Assembly (NCBI GenBank): GCA_029260795.1
Contig: JAJDCO010000015.1
Span: 62,001 to 126,000 of the forward strand
DNA length: 64,000 nucleotides
Source: Planctomycetota bacterium
Lineage (GTDB): Bacteria > Planctomycetota > OFTM77
Reading direction: 5' to 3'
Below are positions 29,234 through 38,181 of this stretch, in pieces; the stretch's first letter is position 1, and each line of letters opens with the position of its first letter. The position numbers were made by a program, and so were the translations under genes. The notes beneath the pieces were generated by a model. That model was not told the origin of the DNA, made no database searches, and saw only the letters and a program-made list of their open reading frames with translations.

Positions 29234-29418
29234 CGATCGACGACGGGGGCAGCGCACCCTTCGACGCTCGACAACGCGCCGGGCGATACCTGGCCGCCCT
29301 CGCCCTCTTGGTAATCGGCGTCCTCGGAGGCTCCTACACGGGCAGCTTACTCCTCTGGATCATCGGTCCTTTGGGCGCCCTTCTCTTGGCCGCCGCGACC
29401 TATCTTCGGGATCGCTGA
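29230..29418 (+). CDS. Small two-helix membrane protein
   Basis: This 62-residue protein has an acidic N terminus and two predicted transmembrane helices (LAALALLVIGVLGGSYTG and LLLWIIGPLGALLLAAATYL). The ATG overlaps the preceding START-like gene stop by 4 bp, which supports real translation. No family is recognised. It probably works with the START-like protein at the membrane. Confidence 0.68.
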   Translation: MTIDDGGSAPFDARQRAGRYLAALALLVIGVLGGSYTGSLLLWIIGPLGALLLAAATYLRDR

Positions 29419-29439
29419 CGAGGACGGGCTCGAGGCAGC

Positions 29440-30705
29440 TCAAGACTCTCCGCGGATCCGTTCGGCGCAGCGGCGCGCGGCATCGAACACCTGCCAGATC
29501 GGCACTTTCGCATCCAATGCCCGGCGACGGCAATCTTCATACTCTGGCGAGCAGCGAACGCCTGCGGGCGTCTCGCACCACTTGACGGTCACGGTTCCGA
29601 AAGGCGTTTCGACCGACTCCGTTCGACGGTTCAGGAGGCTCCGCGTCCACTCGCTCCGACGCACACCGAGGGTCGTGGTCTCACTCAGGATCACCTGCTC
29701 CAGCCGATGCGCATCAACCGGCCGCACCAGAGCTCCGAGAATCACACCCGGTCGCCCCTTCTTCATCTGAATCGGAATCGTGTAGGCATCGAGCGCACCA
29801 GCGGCCAGCAAGCGCTCGAGCGCGAATCCGAGCACCTCTCCTGTGCTGTCGTCGAGATTCGCCTCGAGCACGACGATCGAATCACGATTGGAGTCGATAT
29901 CGGATTCGACCGCGTCGCCCAATACCACACGCAGCAGGTTCGGCGGATTCTCACGCTCCCGATCCCCGAGGCCGTACCCAATGGCGATCGGTCGGTAGGT
30001 TGGCGGTGGTCCCGGCTGTGCCAAGGTCGTCACGATCGCCGCACCGGTTGGCGTCACGAGCTCTTCGCGCAACCCGGACGGCCGGACGGGAAAGCCCCGA
30101 ACAAGCTCCAGCGTGGCCGGGACGGGCACGGGCATCTTGCCGTGGGCACAGCGCACGAAGCCTTCACCGAGTGCGAGCGCTGAGCTGTAGATTCGATCGA
30201 CGTCGAGGAGCTCCAGCGCAATGGCCGTCCCGACGATATCGATGATCGCGTCGACCGCGCCCACCTCGTGAAAGTGCACCTCCTCGGGAGGCACGCCGTG
30301 GACTCGCCCTTCGGCAACCGCGAGCCGGCGGAAGATGTTGGAAGCCCGCTCGGCGGCTCGAGCCGGAATCTCCGCCAGCGAGATCAGCTTCTCGATCTCG
30401 GGCAGGCGGCGGTGGACACCGGGCTGCTCTGCGTGATGAGAGTGTTCCTCGTGCCCGTGATCGTGATCTGCGCCGTGGGCATGGCCAGGCGAAGGTGAAG
30501 AGTCCATCTCGAGGTGAACTCGAAGGTCGATTCCGCAGATCCCGCCGCGAACCTTGGGCGTAGCCTCCAGCCTCCAGCCCGGAACTTCGAGCCGTTGCAG
30601 CTCGGCCTCGATCTCGGCGAGGGGGGCTCCCGCGTGTACGAGCGCGCCCAACATCATGTCTCCGGCGACCCCCGAGAAGGCGTCCACGTAGAGCAATCGG
30701 CCCAT
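29440..30705 (-). CDS. larC: Nickel-pincer cofactor biosynthesis protein LarC
   Basis: LarC inserts nickel into the pincer nucleotide cofactor of lactate racemase and related enzymes. It is 421 residues from the ATG at 30705, matching MGRLLYVDAFSGVAGDMMLG, the family N terminus. A His-rich stretch (HAHGADHDHGHEEHSHH, about residues 73-90) is a likely metal-binding loop. VHFHEVGAVDAIIDIVGTAI (about 149-168) and RPSGLREELVTPTGAAIV are conserved family blocks. Here LarC is one uninterrupted frame; in Lactobacillus it is split by a programmed frameshift. No larB, larE or larA is visible nearby, so the client enzyme is elsewhere. Confidence 0.92.
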   Translation of the reverse strand: MGRLLYVDAFSGVAGDMMLGALVHAGAPLAEIEAELQRLEVPGWRLEATPKVRGGICGIDLRVHLEMDSSPSPGHAHGADHDHGHEEHSHHAEQPGVHRRLPEIEKLISLAEIPARAAERASNIFRRLAVAEGRVHGVPPEEVHFHEVGAVDAIIDIVGTAIALELLDVDRIYSSALALGEGFVRCAHGKMPVPVPATLELVRGFPVRPSGLREELVTPTGAAIVTTLAQPGPPPTYRPIAIGYGLGDRERENPPNLLRVVLGDAVESDIDSNRDSIVVLEANLDDSTGEVLGFALERLLAAGALDAYTIPIQMKKGRPGVILGALVRPVDAHRLEQVILSETTTLGVRRSEWTRSLLNRRTESVETPFGTVTVKWCETPAGVRCSPEYEDCRRRALDAKVPIWQVFDAARRCAERIRGES

Positions 30706-30733
30706 CGTCGCTACTTTGAAACGTCCAACTTCG

Positions 30734-30763
30734 TTGCCACAGGACACGGTAGGATCTTATCAT
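30734..30763 (+). promoter_or_regulatory. Sigma70-type promoter for the HEAT-repeat gene
   Basis: TTGCCA (30734-30739) and TATCAT (30758-30763) have an 18-bp spacer. They are about 55 bp upstream of the ATG at 30820, in the divergent gap with larC. Confidence 0.55.
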
Positions 30764-30819
30764 GGGGTCGTCCGCTCGACCTGCCTGACGCCGAGCATCC
30801 TACGGGAGTCTCCAGGACC

Positions 30820-32517
30820 ATGAGCATTCGCACCGTTCTCTGGGTGGGAACCTTCGCGATACTGTTCGGCGTTTGCGCCGAATCGGCCATCGCACACGGC
30901 GGACGTTACCGCGGCCCGTCGTCGTTACTTCCTCCAGGCCTCGCACCGACGACGCCCAAGGGCGTGCCGGGCGGACCGACCACTCCCTCCGGCGGCGGCC
31001 AAGACCGCTGGGAGTTTTGGTGGGTCCACAACTTCGACACGGTCTCGCGTCTGCGTGACCGCGCCGGTCAGTGGCACGATGCCCAGCAGGGGCAGCGGGC
31101 CTACGAGAAGATCACGGACGACCTCCGGGAGGAGGTCCGGCGAGAGCTCCTCGAGCTGCTCGGGGACTCCTCGAACGAGGTCGTCAGCGCCGCCGCGTTG
31201 GCCTTGGGCAAGATCGGCCTTCCGGAATCGAAGGATGCTCTGCTACCGCTGCTGAGCTCAGGCAGCCAAGACGTGCGAGTCAGCGCGATCCTGGCCTTGG
31301 GCCTCCTGGGAGACGAGGTCGGCTTCGACCCGATCGTTCAGGTACTTCGGAGCAAACGGGCCACACAAGACCTGGTCGCCTTCGGGCACCTCGCCCTAGG
31401 CTTGATCGGCTCCGATGCGGCGCTGAAGGTTCTCGAGGCGCACACGAGCAAGCTTTTGGCCGACGCTTCGGGGAGCCGCTTGGCTCCGACTCGTCACTCG
31501 GCGGTCCTGGCGCCCACTCTGCTCGCCTTCGGCTTGTCGGGCCGCAAGACTGCCATCCCAGCCCTCCAAGAGGTGCTTCTCGGCGATACGAGCCTGGATG
31601 CCGATGTTCGATCGGCGGCCGCTTCGGCGCTCGGGAAGATCCCCGATCCCACCAGCGTGGCGATTCTGGCCCGTGCCCTCGAAGACAAGGACATCGAAGT
31701 CCGGCGCGGCGCGGCCTTGGCCTTGGGGGAGATCATCGGGCCGGACGATGCCGAAGCGGAGCGGCGCCTGAAGATCTTGGCTCGCGGGGATTCCGACCCA
31801 CAGGTGAAGAGCTTCGCGTTGATCTCCTTGGGCAAGAGCCAGAGCCCCACGGCTCGCGCATTTCTCGAGAGCTCCTTCAAAGAGCGGGGCCAGCACACGG
31901 TGCGGGCCTTTGCGGCTCTCGGGCTCGGCTTGATGGGCGACCGAGCGAGTGCGCCACTGCTGCACGCGGCACTGGGCAAGGACAAGGAGTCGAGCCTGGT
32001 CGGAGCGATCACCCTGGCGATCGGGCTGCTGGGCGACAGCACGGCGGCGCCGAAGCTCATCGAGCTGGCGAACGGCTCAGGCGATCCGACGGTCCGAAGC
32101 AATGCCCTCCTCGCCCTCGGTCTGCTCGGCGACCCAGCGGTCCTTCCTCGGATTCAGGGGCTCCTGACGCCGGACCTGCAGGCAGAGATGTTGAGCTCAC
32201 TGCTGGTCACCTTCGGATTGCTCGGTGACCGAGCGAATCTCGACCGGGCGGAGATCTTGTTGAAGCGCTCGCGCTCGGAGACGGTCAAGGCCGCGGCGGC
32301 GTTCGCGCTGGGTCGGATCGGAGATGCGGCGTCGGCGAAGCTGCTCGTCACGATCGCGATGGCGAAGAGCGAGTCGGACACGACACGTACTCAGGCCGTG
32401 ATCGCACTCGGTAACCTGCTCGAGGACCGTGCGATCTCCCGCCTGTCGGAGATCTCGGCCGGCGTCAACTACCGATCAAAAACGCTCTACCTGACGGAGA
32501 TCCTCGATCTGCTCTGA
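30820..32517 (+). CDS. Exported HEAT-repeat protein
   Basis: This 565-residue protein starts at the ATG at 30820, preceded by CCAGGA. It has a signal peptide (VLWVGTFAILFGVCAESAIA, cleaved before HGG). A short linker is followed by tandem HEAT/PBS-lyase-type repeats from about residue 110 to the end, for example AALALGKIG, AILALGLLG, ALALGEIIG, ALGLGLMGD and AFALGRIGD spaced by about 35 residues. Such solenoids are protein-interaction scaffolds. The ligand is unknown. The next gene, a metalloprotease-like lipoprotein, starts 202 bp downstream. Confidence 0.85.
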   Translation: MSIRTVLWVGTFAILFGVCAESAIAHGGRYRGPSSLLPPGLAPTTPKGVPGGPTTPSGGGQDRWEFWWVHNFDTVSRLRDRAGQWHDAQQGQRAYEKITDDLREEVRRELLELLGDSSNEVVSAAALALGKIGLPESKDALLPLLSSGSQDVRVSAILALGLLGDEVGFDPIVQVLRSKRATQDLVAFGHLALGLIGSDAALKVLEAHTSKLLADASGSRLAPTRHSAVLAPTLLAFGLSGRKTAIPALQEVLLGDTSLDADVRSAAASALGKIPDPTSVAILARALEDKDIEVRRGAALALGEIIGPDDAEAERRLKILARGDSDPQVKSFALISLGKSQSPTARAFLESSFKERGQHTVRAFAALGLGLMGDRASAPLLHAALGKDKESSLVGAITLAIGLLGDSTAAPKLIELANGSGDPTVRSNALLALGLLGDPAVLPRIQGLLTPDLQAEMLSSLLVTFGLLGDRANLDRAEILLKRSRSETVKAAAAFALGRIGDAASAKLLVTIAMAKSESDTTRTQAVIALGNLLEDRAISRLSEISAGVNYRSKTLYLTEILDLL

Positions 32518-32719
32518 GAGAGAGCCGCCGGGCTCATCGACACTCGAGGTATTGGCGGATCCGGGCTCAAGATCGTCCGTGGAGGCACCGATAAGAGCGA
32601 GGACCTCTCCGCTTCTGCAGGTCATTCAGAATCCAGAGATCGGGGCGGACTCGATCGAGATCGTCGGCGCGCGGTCGTTTTCCCGGGCCGGCTTCAACCA
32701 TTCACGAGGAGGGATGTCC

Positions 32720-35395
32720 ATGCTCGCAAGGCGCGTGGATGCGATGCTCCGGCCGGGTCGCTGGGCGATCACCGGATTCGCGTTGATACTGGCCGGGTGT
32801 GGCGGCGGCGGTGGTGGTGGCGGGTTCCTTCCGCAAAACCCCACTCAGGTCACTATCAACAACATCAGTGGCGACCAGTCGGGCGCCGTCCGCGTCGACT
32901 ACACGCTGGCGGATCCCGATCAGAACTCGGTCAACGTGATCGTCGAGTTCTCGACCGACGGCAGCACGTTCACGGCAGCGACCGAGCAGGCCGGGGACCC
33001 GACGACCGAAGGAGTCTCCCAGCTCCAGACCAGCTCGGCAGGATTCCCGCACGTGTTCGTTTGGGATTCGTCGAGCGACGCGCCCAGCCGGAACACCAAT
33101 CTCGCATCGGTGCGAGTCCGTGTCGACGAGAACAACGCCGGGCCGTCCGCCACGAGCAACAACTTCACGCTCGTCAACGATCCGAACGAGACGACCCCGC
33201 CCGGCGTCCAGAGCACCGGAGCAACCGCAGTTCGGAACAGCGGGAACGACATCATCTCGGTGACCTTCAACGAGGAGATGCGCATCAGCTCGGCGCAGAA
33301 CGCGTCCAACTTCTCGTTGATCTCGGCTCAGGACTTCTGCGGCAACCCGATCGACTTGACGGGTGCGACATTCTCCTATGACATCTTCACCCGCAAGACT
33401 CACATCACGCTGAGCGGCAATCTCGGCTTTGGCACTTCGTTCACGATTCAGGTCGGAAGCGGTGTGCGAGACATTGCGGGCAACACCCTGGGCTCGAACG
33501 TTCAGCGCAGCGGCACGGTCGGCGGCGACGACGAGGGGCCCGAGCTGATCGATGTCCTGTTCGTGGGCTCTGGAGTCGACGACTTCACGCCGGACCTCGG
33601 TGAGTTCCTCGATCTGACCTTCGATGAGGACGTCACCACCGACTGCGGCATCATCGACTTCACGGACACCGACCTGGTGTTCTTCCCACAGATCAACACG
33701 ATCGGCGCCGGTGCCACGATCGCGACCACCTCCAATCCCCGGAAGCTTCGAATCATCCTGGGCACCGGACCGTCCTTCACACCCGGCTCATCGGTGATGA
33801 ACATCGCCGATGCGATCGATCCCCCGGACACGAAGTACAACGACGTCTTCTTCGACTTGGCGGGCAACCGGCCACCCACTCCGGGCTCTCCCTCTCTGTC
33901 GGAGCTGCTCCCGATTCGGGCGGACGACTCCTCCAATCCGATCGTGGACGTCCTGACTCTCGAGGGTGTCCCTTCCATCCTCAATGGCACCGGCTCGGCC
34001 GGTGGCACGCTGCAGGTACCGCAGAACTGGTTCACGATCGACCTCGAGTATCGCGATCCCGGCCCGGCACGCGTGGACGACAGCACGATCGTCATCGCGA
34101 ACGACCGGACCCTCGTCAACAACGCGGGTCAGGACATCAATGCGGGGACCAATCTGGTCAGCTTCCTGACCGGCCTTCAGGTCGACGACGAGATGGCCAG
34201 CTTCCAGGTGCCGCCGAACTTGGTCTTTCCGAGCGGATTGAACACCTTGTCCGTCACGGTCGACGACAACTCGGGCAACACGTCGTCGACGAAGAGCTTC
34301 TCCTTCCAGACGGTTGCGATCTCGAACGGCATTCAGCCATTCGAGACGAACGTGAACCCCTCACAGATCTGGTTCCTCGACTTCAATCGTGATCTCGACA
34401 CGCTGGCACTCAGCTACCAAGGCGGTTCGGACACGATCACGATCCAAACCTCTCGCACCGCCAGCTCTCCAGTGCTGGCTCCGAACGGCGCGCCGGACTT
34501 CGATGAGCTGCTCTTCATCCACGGGCTCAACAACGACGGCAGCATCACGTTCTCGGTCAATGGCACCGGCAAGCAGAACAACGCCTTCATGCGGGACTGG
34601 ATCATCTCGGAGATCGTCGACAAGCTTCCCGAGTACTTCCCCGGCGTGAACATTCTCTTCACGAGCTCACCTCCCGGTATCTTCCCAGGCGGTGCCTTCC
34701 AAGTCGGATACAACTCGGCGAGCTTCTCCCAGATCACCGTGTCGGCCTACTCGGGCGGCACCGGTGCTCTCGGAGTGGCGCTCGTCGATTCCCAGAATGA
34801 CAACCAGGACAACAACGCTCTGTTCGCCGGCTCGAGCCCCGACCCGGGCGTCGACCTCGGCATCTTCCCTGGCGTCCTCTACGATCTCGAGGTGAATCTG
34901 AGCGCCGGCAACTTCTGGCGCCAGACCTTCGACCCGTTCATCCCCGGACGAGCCGATCCGGGAGCGGGCCCACAGCTCGGCCCCGTCGGCGACCAGAGTA
35001 ACGACAAAGCCATCCTCCAAGACATCGCGGGCACGGGCGCCGCGGTGACCGACCCCGACGACGTGGCGCGACGCGATGCGATCCTCCTCGCCGTCGATCG
35101 GTTCTCTCAGCTGGTCGCCTTCGTCCTTGCTCACGAGTGCGGACACTCGATGGGTCTGGTCGAGAACGGCGCCATGCCGGTGGGCCTTTACGGCAACCTC
35201 ACGGGCAGCTTCCCCGGAAGCAGCGACGGACACATCGACGTCACCAAGTGTGGAGCCGCCTGCACCTCGCTCTTCCCGGGCAACAGCGTCAACGTCATGA
35301 TCCCGGCCGTGAGCTTCGAAGGCTCCAACCAGGCCCTGTCCAGGTTCAATCCGCTCACTCTCGCGTATTTCCACGAGCGAGCGCTCTACAACTGA
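32720..35395 (+). CDS. Metzincin-like zinc protease lipoprotein with Ig-like domains
   Basis: This lipoprotein of about 891 residues has a lipobox in ITGFALILAGC followed by a run of eight glycines. The start is taken at 32720, with AGGAGG seven bases upstream; ATG at 32714 is also possible. The middle holds SbsA-type Ig-like domains (for example VTFNEEMRISSAQNASNFSL and LTFDEDVTTDCGIIDF). Near the C terminus lies FVLAHECGHSMGL, an HExxHxxG zinc motif, and about 40 residues later NVMIPA, a likely Met-turn. The usual third ligand of metzincins at the next position is not His or Asp (the motif reads HSMGLVE). A His in DGHIDV may substitute. Secreted or surface proteolysis is predicted. Confidence 0.78.
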   Translation: MLARRVDAMLRPGRWAITGFALILAGCGGGGGGGGFLPQNPTQVTINNISGDQSGAVRVDYTLADPDQNSVNVIVEFSTDGSTFTAATEQAGDPTTEGVSQLQTSSAGFPHVFVWDSSSDAPSRNTNLASVRVRVDENNAGPSATSNNFTLVNDPNETTPPGVQSTGATAVRNSGNDIISVTFNEEMRISSAQNASNFSLISAQDFCGNPIDLTGATFSYDIFTRKTHITLSGNLGFGTSFTIQVGSGVRDIAGNTLGSNVQRSGTVGGDDEGPELIDVLFVGSGVDDFTPDLGEFLDLTFDEDVTTDCGIIDFTDTDLVFFPQINTIGAGATIATTSNPRKLRIILGTGPSFTPGSSVMNIADAIDPPDTKYNDVFFDLAGNRPPTPGSPSLSELLPIRADDSSNPIVDVLTLEGVPSILNGTGSAGGTLQVPQNWFTIDLEYRDPGPARVDDSTIVIANDRTLVNNAGQDINAGTNLVSFLTGLQVDDEMASFQVPPNLVFPSGLNTLSVTVDDNSGNTSSTKSFSFQTVAISNGIQPFETNVNPSQIWFLDFNRDLDTLALSYQGGSDTITIQTSRTASSPVLAPNGAPDFDELLFIHGLNNDGSITFSVNGTGKQNNAFMRDWIISEIVDKLPEYFPGVNILFTSSPPGIFPGGAFQVGYNSASFSQITVSAYSGGTGALGVALVDSQNDNQDNNALFAGSSPDPGVDLGIFPGVLYDLEVNLSAGNFWRQTFDPFIPGRADPGAGPQLGPVGDQSNDKAILQDIAGTGAAVTDPDDVARRDAILLAVDRFSQLVAFVLAHECGHSMGLVENGAMPVGLYGNLTGSFPGSSDGHIDVTKCGAACTSLFPGNSVNVMIPAVSFEGSNQALSRFNPLTLAYFHERALYN

Positions 35396-35411
35396 TCGAG
35401 GAGGATGCACC

Positions 35412-36446
35412 ATGAAAGCACTCAGTCTCGTCGTGCTCCTTCTCGGGAGCTGGGCCTCTTGCCTCCAGGCGCAGTCACTCGGTCACGAAGCCGCTCGAAG
35501 CGAGCTCGTCGTCACCGGCGAAGCTCGCCTCTTGAACAGTGACGAGCGTCTCGACCTGTTCGAGATTCGCGTCACCGAGTCCGTGCGCGGTGCGGCCGCC
35601 ACGCGGATCGTCGTCGCAGTTCCTCGGCGAATCTCCAACCACACGTCGCTGCCGGTAGGTCGCCCGGTTCTCGTTCATCTCGTTCGCGCACCGGAGACGG
35701 CTCTCTTTGCAAGTGCTCGCAACTTGCACGGAGACGTCCATGTTCTGAGGCCACAGCCGCTGGGGACGATCTCTCTCACCGACCCCGAAGGAGCCGAGCT
35801 CCTCGATGTCGCTCGGCGACTGGCCGACCTCGATCGCATTCCCGTTGAGCGCGCCGCCGACCGAGCACGTGCGATGAAAGACCTCTTTCTCGCCTACCTG
35901 AATCGTGACTTGCCGGTCACCGTGGGCAGCCTCAGCCGCGACCTGCAAGCTCATCGGGCCGCCTTGGCCGAGCTCGATCGGACCGAGCGAGATGCCATCG
36001 TCAATCGAATCTTGACCGCGGCCGATCCCGACATCATCGCCGAGCTGATTCACGTGGCGAGTGGTGCCGAGATACACGAGGCCGCTCCAGCGATTCTGGA
36101 CCGAGCTCTCGAGGACACGACCGGTCGGCTGGTCATCCACGCCGCGGGAGCCCTGAATGTTCTCGGTGTCACGGATCTCGAGACCACTTGGAAGCAAATC
36201 GCTGTCGGTGAGGACCTCGAGCGAGCCCGGCGGGCCAGCGAGCTGGTGCTTCGAACCGGAGCGCGCTCCGCGTTGCCTCGCCTGGGCGAGATCCTGTCGA
36301 CGGCCGATCGTGATCGAGCGCTCGTCGTCTTGAGCACGCTTCGAACCCTTCCGAGTCGAATGACGGCCGGGACCGCTCGCACGGTGGCGGAAGACCACGA
36401 GGACGAGACCGTCCGCGTGGCGGCCCGCCAGCTCCTCCGACGCTGA
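35412..36446 (+). CDS. Exported hypothetical protein with HEAT-like C terminus
   Basis: This 344-residue protein starts at the ATG at 35412 with GAGGAGG upstream, 16 bp after the metzincin gene, so the two are co-transcribed. The N terminus (LSLVVLLLGSWASCLQAQ) is a signal peptide. A beta-rich domain of about 100 residues is followed by helical repeats (IIAELIHVASGAEIHEAAPA, AAGALNVLGVTDLETTWKQI) that resemble HEAT units. No enzyme motif is visible. A scaffold or partner role for the adjacent protease-like lipoprotein is inferred only from position. Confidence 0.7.
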   Translation: MKALSLVVLLLGSWASCLQAQSLGHEAARSELVVTGEARLLNSDERLDLFEIRVTESVRGAAATRIVVAVPRRISNHTSLPVGRPVLVHLVRAPETALFASARNLHGDVHVLRPQPLGTISLTDPEGAELLDVARRLADLDRIPVERAADRARAMKDLFLAYLNRDLPVTVGSLSRDLQAHRAALAELDRTERDAIVNRILTAADPDIIAELIHVASGAEIHEAAPAILDRALEDTTGRLVIHAAGALNVLGVTDLETTWKQIAVGEDLERARRASELVLRTGARSALPRLGEILSTADRDRALVVLSTLRTLPSRMTAGTARTVAEDHEDETVRVAARQLLRR

Positions 36447-36459
36447 CATCTTTCGGAAT

Positions 36460-36483
36460 GCCCCGGAGCCCGATCTCCGGGGC
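36460..36483 (+). terminator. Strong hairpin after the 35412 gene
   Basis: A perfect 9-bp stem (GCCCCGGAG with CTCCGGGGC, loop CCCGAT) lies 14 bp after the stop and 12 bp before the next ATG. There is no T-run, so it may terminate weakly or attenuate the next gene. Confidence 0.5.
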
Positions 36484-36494
36484 AACTCCTTCCC

Positions 36495-36986
36495 ATGCTC
36501 TCCTCTCCTACTCCCTCCTCACTCCCCCCTCCCCCGCTGGGTGACGGCTCCTCGCGAGCTCCTCGCCTCCTCGTCGAGGCGTGGCTGGTGCGCCGTTCGC
36601 AGGCTGGCTGGGAAGTGTTGCTGCTCCGCCGGAGCGAGCAGCAGGGTGGATTCTGGCAGGGCATTTCCGGCAAAGTCGAATCGGAAGACGCCGACCTTCG
36701 TGCCGCCGTAGCGCGCGAGGTCCAAGAAGAGGCCGGCTGGCGGCTGGTGCCCGCGACACCGGTGACTGCGCTGGGTGCCGAGCGTGTGTTCCGCGGCTAC
36801 GACAGCCTGTGGTATCGCAAGCGCAGCTTCCTGGTCGCACTCGACTCCGGTGGATCGACGCCCCCCATCCTGTCCGATGAGCACGTCGCATACCTCTGGG
36901 CTCCGCTCGACGAAGCGGCTTCGCTCGTGGACTTGGAGGTCTACCGCGAGGAGCTGAGATCACTGGCGAAAGCGCTGGCCGACTAA
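36495..36986 (+). CDS. NUDIX hydrolase
   Basis: This 163-residue protein of the NUDIX superfamily hydrolyses nucleoside-diphosphate-linked compounds. The nudix box reads GKVESEDADLRAAVAREV then QEEAGW (about residues 57-80). It keeps REVQEEAGW, but has Asp where the first Glu is expected and one residue more than the usual G-x5-E-x7-REUxEE spacing. The N terminus is Ser/Pro-rich and unlike the family. No ribosome-binding site precedes the ATG, and the 36460 hairpin sits immediately upstream, so the start could be a little different. The substrate cannot be told from sequence. Confidence 0.8.
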   Translation: MLSSPTPSSLPPPPLGDGSSRAPRLLVEAWLVRRSQAGWEVLLLRRSEQQGGFWQGISGKVESEDADLRAAVAREVQEEAGWRLVPATPVTALGAERVFRGYDSLWYRKRSFLVALDSGGSTPPILSDEHVAYLWAPLDEAASLVDLEVYREELRSLAKALAD

Positions 36987-37068
36987 GAGGTCGACGCGCG
37001 GCGCGACCGACGTCCTCTCGCCACCCATCCCAGGCATCCGAGGACTCGGCGACGATCGACGCTCTCTG

Positions 37069-37794
37069 TCAGGCCCCGGCGTTGTCCAGGCGGTTTCGGA
37101 GGTCGCGAAGCTCCTCCTTGAGAGCGTCGACCTCACTCTCCAACGACTCGATGCGCAGGATCCATTCTGGTTGGGCAGTAGGCGGCCTGGCTTCGGAGGG
37201 TGTCGGTTTGGACGCCGAGATCGTGGGAGCGGCAACCGGCGTCGGCTCGTCATCGGACCGCCTCGGAGTCACCGGTGGCAGCACCTCGGGCTCTTCGGTC
37301 GACGGCACGAGTCGATGCTCCCAGCGCTCGGCTCGCTCGCCGGCCCGACGCGGCAGCTCGCGTACGAGTGGGCTGGGCCGAGCGGCGAGCTGATTCAGAG
37401 TGGCGAGCACGGCATCGTGACCCGTGAAGGCATGCAGCCGCTCGGTCCGAGACTTGAGCTCGTTGAGCGTCTGGGGTCCACGAAGCATCAAGACGGACAT
37501 CAAGGCGAGCTCGGGCTTGGCGAGTCCGAGCTTCTCGTCGGCGCGATGCCCCCAGCGGACGGCTCGTCCACCCTCGCGGCTGCGTTGGAGGATCCATCCC
37601 TCGAGCTGAAGCGAGCGCAGTGTGCCTTCGATCTCGAAGATCTCGAGAGACATGATGGGCTCCCGGCTGCTCTTTTGGTTGCAGCCGAGCTGGAGGGCAT
37701 TGAGGGTGAGCGGGTACTGATCGGGAGTCGCGAGCTGCTTCTCGATCAGGGTTCCGATGATTCGACGCTGCGTCCGGTCCAGGCTCTCGCCCAC
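37069..37794 (-). CDS. yceH: YceH (DUF480) family protein
   Basis: This 241-residue protein starts with GTG at 37794 and has GGAGGAG upstream. It matches the UPF0502/YceH family: LDRTQRRIIGTLIEKQLATP, YPLTLNALQLGCNQKSSRE and WGHRADEKLGL are family signatures, arranged as two winged-helix domains (residues about 1-160). A Pro-rich linker follows, then a C-terminal coiled coil (about 205-238). Function in E. coli is poorly defined. It is followed after 39 bp on the other side by the grxD-bolA pair on the same strand. Confidence 0.9.
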   Translation of the reverse strand: MGESLDRTQRRIIGTLIEKQLATPDQYPLTLNALQLGCNQKSSREPIMSLEIFEIEGTLRSLQLEGWILQRSREGGRAVRWGHRADEKLGLAKPELALMSVLMLRGPQTLNELKSRTERLHAFTGHDAVLATLNQLAARPSPLVRELPRRAGERAERWEHRLVPSTEEPEVLPPVTPRRSDDEPTPVAAPTISASKPTPSEARPPTAQPEWILRIESLESEVDALKEELRDLRNRLDNAGA

Positions 37795-37833
37795 CCGCGG
37801 CTCCTCCAGAATGGTCTCGAGACGAAGGCGAAA

Positions 37834-38163
37834 TCAGCCAGCCTGGCCGACGTCTTCCTTGAGAAGGCCGCCCAGCTCACCGCGCGTCTCGAGCTCCGAG
37901 ACGATGTCGCAGCCTCCGACGAGCTTTCCGTTGAGGAACAGCTGCGGAATGGTGGGCCAGTTACTCAAGGCACTCAGCTCGACACGAATCTGTGGATCCG
38001 CGAGGACGTTGACGTCTTTGAACTGGGCTCCGTGATGCTGGAGGATCTCGACGACCCGCGCCGAGAAACCGCACATCGGCATGTCATGTGTCCCCTTCAT
38101 GAAGAGGATGACCTTGTTCTCTTGGATGTCCTTGGAGATTTGGTCGCGCATGGGATTCGACAT
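37834..38163 (-). CDS. grxD: Monothiol glutaredoxin, CGFS type
   Basis: This 109-residue monothiol glutaredoxin carries and transfers [2Fe-2S] clusters. The CGFS active-site motif is in KGTHDMPMCGFSARVV (about residues 23-38), with the conserved WPTIPQLFLNGKLVGGCDIV (about 69-88). It is 18 bp downstream of bolA. GrxD and BolA proteins form cluster-bridged heterodimers, so the neighbour supports a role in Fe-S trafficking or iron sensing. Starts at the ATG at 38163 with GGAGA upstream. Confidence 0.96.
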   Translation of the reverse strand: MSNPMRDQISKDIQENKVILFMKGTHDMPMCGFSARVVEILQHHGAQFKDVNVLADPQIRVELSALSNWPTIPQLFLNGKLVGGCDIVSELETRGELGGLLKEDVGQAG

Positions 38164-38181
38164 TTCGATGACTCTCCTGTC

